Shown piece by piece: positions 55,337 to 64,000 of a DNA stretch of 64,000 bases; positions within the stretch are counted from its first letter, which is position 1; each line of letters opens with the position of its first letter. The translations under genes were made by a program, and so were the position numbers. Source of the stretch: Anaspis maculata (Eukaryota; Arthropoda; Insecta; Coleoptera; Scraptiidae); contig OX421962.1 in assembly GCA_949128115.1 (NCBI GenBank), positions 98,982,836 to 99,046,835 of the forward strand, in the 5' to 3' direction. The notes beneath the pieces are model-generated. The model saw nothing but the letters and a program-made list of their open reading frames with translations. It did not search any database and was not told the DNA's origin.

Positions 55337-55348
55337 GCAACCAAATCA

Positions 55349-55590
55349 CTTGCATTACAGATTCAGGTCTGAAAGGCTACCAGGTAAGTGACCTCTTTGT
55401 GAATATCATTGATTGTTGTTCTGGTTGAAATTTTTGCGAAATTTGCCTTTTTTACTTGCATTACGGATTCAGGTCTGCAAAGCTACCAGGTACGGTCTAA
55501 TGTGAACAGTTTTGTGAAGTCCCAAGTGACCTCTTTGTGAATATTATTGTTTGGTATTTTGGTTGAGATTTTTGCAAAATTTGCATTTTC
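55349..55590. repeat. Two-copy tandem repeat downstream of the LINE
   Basis: 55349-55454 and 55455-55590 both start CTTGCATTACRGATTCAGG and include GCTACCAGGTA, AAGTGACCTCTTTGTGAATA and GTTGARATTTTTGC. The second copy has a 30-bp insertion (ACGGTCTAATGTGAACAG...). Confidence 0.8.
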
Positions 55591-58500
55591 TTTTTTCCTT
55601 TCATTTTGTTGTTTCTCTCTTTTTTCCTGCCTATTTTTCCACAATCCTGAAGCGGCTTTTTCAGGTTGAAAGAAATATCTTGGCCTTTGTAAATGAATAA
55701 AATGCCATCAGTAGGTAAAAAAGCTCATCTGCACGCTATTTATCGTTCAATTTGTTTTGGGTGGTTGAAAACCTCTTTTCATTATCAGTTTCTGTCGTTG
55801 GGAGCAACTAATATCAGGCTGTGTGCTTGGAGAACCATTATTTCCTGTTGTTGTTTCTGTCTTTTGAATATCTTTTTTTCGTAGCGTCGTTTAGTGTGTC
55901 CTACAGCAAAATTTTCTTCAAAACTAAGTTATGGTCGAACTTGTCCAAAAAGGAAGCTATTGTTCTTTCACTTTTTTAAAGTGACAATGTATTTTTTTTT
56001 GTGCAATTAAGACGGATTATATTGGAGAATGATAATTATACGTTACTGGCCGCAATGAAAAGGTAGTTTATGGTCAACTTATTGATTGAGTTATTATGTC
56101 TTTTTATGGGTCGGAGCGCTTTAGGATAATCGAAGAAGACTGGAAGCGTTCCGATTATTGATCAAATAATAATTACTGTTTCGGCTCGCTCGTTAGGTAT
56201 ACAATTATCAAGTATTTTTTGAATGATTATGGAATCTGCTGACACTGCTGCTACTGCTACTGCTGACATAAAAACTTCAGCCATATTTCTATAGGGGTTG
56301 TTTATACATTTTCAGCAATAAATGCCAATTAAACTGCATGACATCACGCAACAAATTATCGTATAATGAACGTTACATGTGACGTGAACCTGATAAGGAG
56401 TTTGGAATGTTGCCACTTGGTATTGCAGGGCAGGCAAAGCTGATCTCACAACCCCCTCCCCTCTTATACCAATCTCTGGTTATATTTCTTTAGATTTTCT
56501 CGAAAAAAAAAAATAAAACCTATCTTCTAAATTCACCTAGTTTTCACATTCATGACGCGCACCCACACCAATTTGCTCAACCATTTCGCATGACGCCTAC
56601 CCGCAAAATGCGATTCAGAGGTTGCAGCTTCTGTTCTTCCCTGAGTCTTTCCCAGCGTCCCGGTGGCCATAACTTCCACGTTAACAAATTATCGACGACT
56701 TGGGAGAGGTGTTTTCTTACTCGCAACTGTTTTGAACCAGGTTTAACAGCACAAACAAGAGATCTTGAACAAGTCAAATCCATCGCTGCGCGTCAATTGG
56801 CGAACGGCACACCGGATAGCTCAATCTATTTAGTGTATTCTGTTCAGGAAGTTTATGCAGAACTTGACTGTTAATTATTGTGGACTGGAGTTTGCTGCTT
56901 CGGAATTCGTGACAATTGTGACCATTCGCATTCAACTCTGCTTCATCAATAAGTAGCACGTAAGGCAGTATGGAAGCTCGGTTCGATCCGATGCAATGCA
57001 CAAAGTTTTAATTGTTTGGTTTGTTGCTAACCAGCAGCATGCTAAATTCAGTTCTTTCACTCACCTAAACAACTTGAGATTGCAGAAGTTGATGACTAGA
57101 GCTCACGGACTGAGTTTTTTGCTGCATAATTTACATTTGTAAGTGTAACTTGAACGGTCGGTGTGAATTTGAAGCTATTTTTTTCGATTCTTAATTCTGG
57201 AGACACCCTGTATAGAATAGGGATTTGTCCAAGTTTTTAAGTGACTGTTTAATGACGAAGCTTTCGAGAATTTTTCGCTTCCGCACCTGCACCCAAGCCC
57301 GCTTGCGACTTTGCATTGAGGTTCCGTTCGCTAAATTCCAAATTAATTTCTCGTTAATTCCTCCATTCTTCACAAATTAAAACTCGAGAAATTTAATTAC
57401 ATGCTCGTCCTATTTCAGAAATTGCCTTAAAGTTTAATTGAATTGGGACAAGGAGCGCAGGTAGCTGGTAGCTTCGAGTACGTGGACGCCATTTCTCCCA
57501 TCTCTTTAATTAAATTACCACTTTTAATTTCGGAAATGCAAAAACAAACGCACTTCTTGTGCTCGCACCCCGCCCTTTCCGAACCGAGCTTCGCCTTTAA
57601 TCAAATTTGACTTTCGGCGGTCTTCGGCAAGACAAACAAGTTGTTGTGCCGTGCACTCATCTGATGGAAAAAGAGCACCACGCATCAGGAACTGGTGCCA
57701 TCGCCTTTGGAGTGGCTGAAGGAAACGAGCGGAGAAGGAGGTGGCAGCATCGCCGTTTCAGCATCCAAATAAATTATTCATGTACTTAGGGGAATCCCGG
57801 CTTGATGGGATGCATCCTCTGGAAAGCGGGCCCGCCAGCCAGCGTGCTGCTGCTGCTGCTGTTCGTTTTGCGTTGTTTTGTGTGTGCGAAAAGTTTAAAG
57901 AAAAGACAGATTTCTGCGCTTTGAGAAAGAGGGATGCGATTGCACCGAGTTAACACACACATACACCGGCGGCGCGGCGAGGCCGTAATTTACATAATCC
58001 CGAGAGAGGCGAATCCCAATTTCTTATTGAGTTTGGGGCAATTTCACCAGCCCTGATGACGACAATTCCGGCATCACTCGCCTGTGGGGTGTGCGGGCGG
58101 ATGTAATTCTCGCCTTCGTCCGGATTTTGACGAGGCTTTAGAGAGAAAGGGAAAAAGAGGAAAAACCGAGATGACTAAGGCATGAGGATTAACTCTGATT
58201 GCGGAATGATCTCTTTTACATGGAGAGTTGCATCGGAGACTTTGGCGGTTCACGAAATGGTAATCTGGTGATCTGGTCTCATATACTACTGTTTTACATG
58301 CTACATGTACTCGTGGATGGAACCCGTACTTGGAAAAGGAACAAGAGCACTCGACATCGTCTCGTGTACCTCCAGCATAGGTTTTACTTCTATATAGGAA
58401 GTTACGCGAGCTTTCAACTCTGTTTCCGCTTTGTGCCAGAGCTTTAATTTTTGATGCATTTTATCCCACATAGGAACACCCTAAGCGACCCATTTGTTCA

Positions 58501-59090
58501 TTTGTGGAATAGGCAGAAGCATTATGCTTACGATTATTGTAAATGGATGTCATGATCCAAAGAATTCATGTGTTGGGCACGTTTGATGAAATGTTACCGT
58601 GTATCTATCGCCCACTAACGTGTAGCGTGCGCAATAATGGACTCAACCACAAGACATTATTTGTGTTCAAACCGGTTAGAAACCATTTAGGGTTAGATGA
58701 ATTTTTGAACTACATTAAATACGCTATTTTACGACCTCAGAGTGACGTGAAAAGCTTCTTTCTTGTCCATGGCAACAAGCTGTAATCTGCCACCAGCGAG
58801 ACGCCTCAACGTCTTGGAATCCAAGTGATGTCTGCAAATCTTCAATTCAAGCAGCCGTTTCTTCAATGCAAGCGGAGGGTTGACTCGGCGAGGCGGTGGA
58901 TTGGCGCCAGAGCTTTTACTATCTTGCAGGGGAACTGAAGAAGGGAATTGACAAAAGAGAAAACACAAGTGCTCCTTACTCGAACAACTGCTTTCTCTGG
59001 TGCGATGTCTATTCTTGTGCTATATATCGTGACAGTTTGACGTCACCAAAAATATTTAGTTGGAGAGTAGATGTCTAGAAACAGCTCCAG
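55591..59090. other. Unassigned, probably unique sequence
   Basis: Includes GCT/CTG-rich stretches (56245-56270, 57845-57865) and ACACCCTGTATAG at 57205, a MITE-end-like word without a partner. Frames 56590-56874 (+) and 58543-58785 (+) are open but show no motif. No TE proteins recognised over 3.5 kb. Confidence 0.35.
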
Positions 59091-59180
59091 TGGTTGTAAA
59101 GGAAACGAATAGTGTCGAGATATAAACTACCTCCGACGAGGTCTCTCGATGGCACTATAAATAAATGAAATGAAATGAAT
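59091..59180 (+). repeat. Possible LINE 3' tail with (AAATG)n
   Basis: ACCTCCGACGAGGTCTCTCG followed by ATGGCACTATAAATAAATG and AAATGAAATG units looks like a LINE 3' end. The upstream frame (58896-59078) shows no RT motif, so this is weak. Confidence 0.3.
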
Positions 59181-59219
59181 AATTATTGAAAATTGATTGT
59201 CATTATTGTTCATTGTTAA

Positions 59220-59563
59220 TTTATTGTGATTGGGTTTGTGTGTTCATCCTAGTTGGTTGTTTTTGCCCATGTGATGTTTTGTCACTTTGTCAGTATATTT
59301 TGTGAAGTATTTCAAGAGAATAACCGTATTCATTCAAATTTTGCCAATGATTCTAATAAAAGTTCTTTTTGTTTGCTTTTCGTCCGTGTTTCATTCGACT
59401 TTTGACATCATTCCCAAGGTCACATAAGGTCAAGTGAGAGCTTGAGTAAGAGCTACGACCATCTTGGTAAGAAGTGAACAACGTAGACAAGGGAAGGGCA
59501 ACAAAGATAACAGACAAATGTCGAAAAGTGTGTAGCACCACAGAGTGGTGCCGTGGCCAGGAT
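59220..59563 (+). mobile_element. Possible LTR fragment followed by a primer-binding-site-like motif
   Basis: A TCTAATAAAAGTTC polyadenylation-like signal at about 59352 is followed by about 180 bp, then ACCACAGAG and the motif GGTGCCGTGGCCAGGAT at 59547-59563. That is the order expected for R-U5 and PBS of an LTR retrotransposon. No TG start, second LTR or gag/pol was found. The following frames (59588-60180) are unrecognised. Confidence 0.33.
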
Positions 59564-61386
59564 ACTCAAAGATGAGAACGTTGTGGGATGATGTTAGGCT
59601 CCTGTCTGTTGCCACACTTCACTCCTGATGAATGTTTTGTTTTGATGAGCGACAACTCAAATTGGTATGAGTTGGCGAGCGGACGACTCAAGCAAGTCCA
59701 TGGCATCCCCAAGACCCAAGAACTACCACGCTCAACAGCGCGATTCAGTAATGATGAACCAGCAGTCTGCTCTCCTACACTAAACTTCGCTGATCCAGGA
59801 AGGCCATTTGGAATATCGTCTGATTGTCATTAAAACCGAAACCTGGGACAATGAACTATAGCCACCAACGTTATCTACTTCATCACCGTCTGGATCCAAA
59901 GAGCCTTGCCGAAAACAACCATTCCTTGTTGGACCACCACGACCTCCACTTGCCAACATGGCCCTCGAATTCGTGGTCACATTTTGACGCTCAGGGGCGC
60001 ATGTTCCTCCACCTGTTGCACAGGAAGAAGCTTACTGGAAACCAAAACAAACAATCAAACGACAGAAAGATCCAAAAAGGCATTTCCTCTAGTGCCAAAT
60101 ATACTGAGTATGAAAGGAGGGTTGAGGAGTGCTTGTTTACCCAGCTAAAAATTATTCCGAAGACCAACACCTTTGCATAAGTTTCGTCTCAAGCCGGAAT
60201 TCACCTTCATTGTCACATGACGTCACTTGAAACCTTCTCGAAAGAGTTGGGTTCGATGAGGAGCCTCTCGCTTCGTCTTCTTATCCGTCGCTTCTCCAAG
60301 AAGGGTACTGTGATGAAACGCACTTTTCAGCTCATTTCTAAAAATGCATCTGAATACCTTCGCGCGATAGAAAGAAGCTTAATAAGTTGCTTACGTTCGA
60401 GTCCGTCGATGGTGGGACAGGAAGATTCGGGGAATAGAAGCGAGGTCAAAGAGGGGACTGGCGGTGTGTGAGGGCGGCCAGAGGTGCGAGAAGGTTCACT
60501 GCACTAATTGATTGACCCTACAGGTTAGTGGTTTTCTGAATAAATTTGCCGAATTCATTTGGAGACATAGTCCTAATCTCTTTTGATTTGCCTGGATTTG
60601 TTTTGCGTTGGATTTACATTTTTACCTGCACGTACGGCCGAGTTATGAACTCAAATGGGATTTTCCTCATTATGCTTGTGTGCTTGATTAAGGAAATTAA
60701 CGACAAAGGAAAGTATTGTAGAAATTGGATTTTATGGGCTGGTGTGATTCAAACCGGACAGGGGATGGAGCAGCCTTACCCAATTACTCATACTATTCAT
60801 TTAAATTGTTTCTGGGATAACAGACGGTCCGATCAACCCTAGGTAGAATTTGAATCGAAAGTAAGGTATCTTATTTGTGTTATTGTTGCGGGAGATGTCA
60901 CAGGCGTGCACGTCGAAGAACGCAGATCAAGAAATCATGGAATGTAGCTCGTATAGGATTGTTTCTATGTTTCAGGTCCGGGCTTCAATTATTTGTTTCT
61001 CATCTGAATATTTCTTCCAACAACTTTGTTGCTGCAGGTAACTGAGCTTTTATACCTGGACTTAAGTATTTCACTTTTTCTGTATGTGTCTGTTTTACGA
61101 TATTATTTTGATGTCAATTTCTGTAGTCATACGAATTTTTGCAACTACTGAATTTGATGCTTGTATTTTGTTAAACATGTTCGTTGTTATGTACAAAATG
61201 TCTCATACACCTCTTCATTTATTTAAAAGCATCCTTTGTCTTAACAGTGTCTGTTTGTACTCCAAATCATGCAATCGGCAAGCAAGCGAAGTCTGTGAGA
61301 CTAGTGCTAGTTTTTTGGGGGTGTTGTTGGATTCCTGTTTGAGGATTAGGGAGGTTCGGGAAACCGGGGAAAAGCAGTTTCAGGTA
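59564..61386. other. Unassigned
   Basis: Open frames 59588-59833, 59824-60180 and 60217-60471 (+) have no recognisable domain; they could be retroelement leader or gag remnants if the preceding LTR assignment holds. 60480-61386 is AT-rich without features. Confidence 0.3.
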
Positions 61387-61519
61387 CAGTGGCGGACTTT
61401 AAAATCGCACCACTTTCTTCAAAACCAAGAAGCCAATACTCATTATCATTGCAATGTCAAACAATGCAAATTACATTGCTGAATTTAGAAAGGTTATGTG
61501 ACTTCAAAGTCCGCCACTG
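61387..61519. mobile_element. 133-bp Tc1/mariner-type MITE
   Basis: The ends CAGTGGCGGACTTTAAAATC and, in reverse complement, CAGTGGCGGACTTTGAAGTC are flanked by TA (61385-61386, 61520-61521). The flanks extend the symmetry as AGGTA/TACCT. The TA target and TACAGTGGCGGAC form are typical of Tc1-like MITEs. They distinguish it from the superficially similar hAT ends at 2799, which have an 8-bp TSD. Confidence 0.82.
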
Positions 61520-61823
61520 TACCTAATAGACGGTTTCAACTTGAGGAGGGCCATGTCAGCTCTGTGGTGTAGGACTTTCCAGGTTACCTCTGAATTTTCA
61601 CATGCAAAACCTTGATCTGTGGGAACCCAGAGTCTTTATTCATTTTGTCGCATATGTCTACCAACTGGCCTTCTTTTTTTGTAAGAAATGGAGTGCTTTT
61701 GCTTGCAAAATATCTAAAGCGCTTTGGGTACCAATGCACACTAGTTTGATGAGTACGCTGCTCAAGTCACTTAGGATTGCTCAGATGATTGTGAAAGTCA
61801 TTCCAGCACATAATCAGGCAATA

Positions 61824-61885
61824 TGCAGGGGTTTCTTTAACGTGTCCTTCCCATTCGTGCCTGTCAGCGAATACGTCACTTTGCT
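61824..61885 (+). repeat. Dispersed T-rich repeat, partial copy 3
   Basis: GGGGTTTCTTTAACGTGTCC and the following TCCCATTCGTGCCTGTC and CGAATACGTCACT align with 11779-11835 and 18172-18230. Only about 60 bp are clearly alignable. Confidence 0.5.
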
Positions 61886-64000
61886 TTCAGCTAAAAAGTG
61901 CGTTCCATCACAATCTATAGAAAAAAAACTGAACGAAAATGGAAGGAGAGGAGTCAACAGGTGGGAACAAAAAAATAGGTGAGGTTTTACAATGTTTTGT
62001 TTTTGTGTGGAACTGGTTTAGCAATCTTTTTTACCGTCGGATCTGGTTTGCCGGTTTGGATTGAAGGGTTTGGAGGACATTAACAGGAGATGAAATTGTG
62101 AATAAGTCACGACGTTATCTATCATCACGGGTTCCTAATTACTACAGTACGTCACTCACGTAGTGCCATTAACGCCTTCGTCACCAAGATAATTTCCAAG
62201 AAAAAGCTGTCCCTTTCGTCACTCTGACCGCTGTACAACTGAACATTTTTTGCTGCTTTCACAGTTTCGGAATGCTCAACGAGGTATTTGAAACTCTGGA
62301 AAAAGTGAACATGAGTTGGGCCATTGATTCTCAACTTATTCCACCATTCTCTAATACGTTTCCTTGAGCTGATGTGTCATATCATGCATACTAACACTGA
62401 GTGAGTTCAAGGTACTGACATCGTTGGTAACTACACGTGAATTATTGTTAGTTAGTTCAAATATTTATAGAAAATGTAAATTGAGCCAAGAAAATTTTGA
62501 CAATAGCACACTGCAAACTGGTGTCAGAAGTGAGATAAGTGAGGTCGCGGCCAAAATTTCCAATCTCAAACTCATGGTTCAGTCATTATGGTCCCAGACC
62601 TTGAATAAATTTGTAATTGGCTGAATTTTCGGCTACGGATCCTACCTATCATGAGAAACAACATATCAAAATTCTCGGAAATTCTCGGTCCAGGAAAAAT
62701 TTTTATTAGGCTCTAAGGGGACGGTGGAAAATGACAGTGGACTCCCTATTTTCCCTATCCAAATCTTCCACCAACTTATATTCCTTCGCAAAAGTCAGCA
62801 ATATTTGCCTACGCCTTAGCTATGAATTTCCATAGAATTCGGCTTAGCATTTACCAGTTCCTACTGGCTACTCATTTAAGCCTTGATCGACTCCCAAGGT
62901 ATATTTTTGTTACTAGTTACGTAGACTTGCTGTTGAGATAGTAATGTTTTCTTAAAGTGACTCGAAAGACTAGGGTTCGATTCGACTGGCTTTGGGTGTT
63001 CATCTTGTAATTCATCCAACATTATTTTTCTAGTTGCATCGATGTCATCGCCTGTGTTTGATATTTTGCTTTTCCCCTTTTTCGTGATACAAAAAATGCC
63101 TCACGAACTTTCCTCTTGACATAAAGCGATGAAACATTTCTACTGTGTTAGTGGGATATGTCGTTTCTTTGATACCTTTTGCCACCGAGATCTTTGTCGT
63201 TAACCTTGAAGTTAACCAGGGATGGAAGTACTGACCTCGAGAATTATAACTCTGCCTCTAGACGTGAATTGCTTTGCTGAGCAAACGGCACGCGCCATGT
63301 CTGGATGCCCCGTAAAACATTACGGAGTGTGCGCGAATTATAAAACTGATAATAAATTTAAAACATGTTTAATAACATAGTTGTACAAGAATTCAGGACC
63401 GTCCGTGCCCATATTAAATCCGAGGCTGCTATATTGTTATATCCCAAAGATCATAAAGGCCCCAATTTCCCCAGTTCAATGAACCACTTAAAACGGGACG
63501 TAAAACGACCACCCCGGGTGAAATAAAGGAGTGTATCTACGAGGGAAATGTTAATAAGGCGCTCACTTCACTATAAATTTTTACGCCATCCATCCCCGAG
63601 ACGCAAATTGCGAGACAAAGAAGCGCCTTTATAACGGCTTTTTTATTCGTGCCCCGGTACGGCGTGCGCGCCTCCGGGGTCATCATCATGTCAGAGTGTA
63701 TGTACCTATGTGGAAATCGCAAGAGGAAAATGCGAATTGCTCAAAAGCTCAGCCCGACTCACACCACTATCATGATTCGCAGCAGCGCCCGGGTAGGATC
63801 ATCATCGGCGTATAAAAAGCCCGGAAATCATTTTCACGTCAATGCCGCCGATTCCGGAGATTTTCGCGAACACGGTAACTCACTACTCAATCATTGCTTT
63901 ATGAGCAGGGAAACGTCAATATTATGAATAATTAGATGCGGCCTCTCTCTGGTGTGGGTCTTGTATTCGTCTTTCTGCAAAAGAGAGAGTGAGAAAGAGA
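61886..64000. other. Unassigned, probably unique sequence
   Basis: No TE or gene recognised. GC-richer near 63640-63860; ends in an AG-rich run (AAAGAGAGAGTGAGAAAGAG). Confidence 0.35.

Noticed and set aside
59588..60180. Retroelement gag after the putative PBS at 59547
   Set aside because: Frames show no capsid or zinc-knuckle motif; only the PBS-like motif supports a retroelement here.
61020..61045. Plus-strand GCTGCAG|GTAACTGAG as a recursive splice site
   Set aside because: The upstream tract contains many purines and the donor part is weak.
61387..61519. Assigning the MITE to hAT because of CAGTGGCGGAC ends
   Set aside because: The flank duplication is TA, with no 8-bp match, which fits Tc1/mariner better.

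Overview
The window looks like TE-rich insect (arthropod) nuclear DNA, possibly hemipteran; the species is a guess. The evidence is AT-rich sequence with no bacterial-style gene packing, Ty3/Gypsy, LINE and tRNA-SINE copies, hAT-, Tc1/mariner- and pogo-like terminal inverted repeats (TIRs) with the expected target-site duplications (TSDs), and several very long palindromes. I recognise no complete host gene. Two weak traces of host coding sequence are recorded: a possible two-exon small gene (5246-6135, +) and a 48-nt exon or recursive splice site (28379-28426, -).

Layout. 489-4025: decayed Gypsy pol cut by two hAT-like insertions, each with a perfect 8-bp TSD, one of which holds a further element. 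4034-4585: tandem 273-bp repeat. 6667-8160: element with about 100-bp TIRs. 9212-10352: 1.1-kb palindrome. 10868-11406: pogo/Tigger-like element. 13632-20448: segment bounded by inverted repeats, containing a 2.5-kb palindrome (15380-17920, itself hit by a 280-bp MITE, a miniature inverted-repeat element); its right repeat is split by a probable solo LTR (19900-20404). 22758-23412 and 24002-25654: fold-back elements, the second built from about 155-bp modules. 29009-29779 and 35615-36520: two copies of one TIR family. 31814-33145: second Gypsy pol relic. 36523-37386: palindromic element with an 8-bp TSD carrying two diverged copies of a short Cys-rich ORF. 39545-44040: 4.5-kb structure with inverted minisatellite ends around a complex satellite, which has received a LINE 3' end and a SINE. 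46751-48434: inverted-repeat element containing a second one. 48690-49860: third Gypsy relic. 50564-50790: array of primer-binding-site-like units. 53930-55336: 5'-truncated LINE with an intact 393-codon reverse-transcriptase ORF. 61387-61519: small MITE.

Nothing here acts as an operon or pathway. The main content is a layered record of insertions whose order can be read from nesting and TSDs, plus an unusually high density of long inverted repeats that would form long hairpin RNAs if transcribed. The remaining sequence is described as unassigned.
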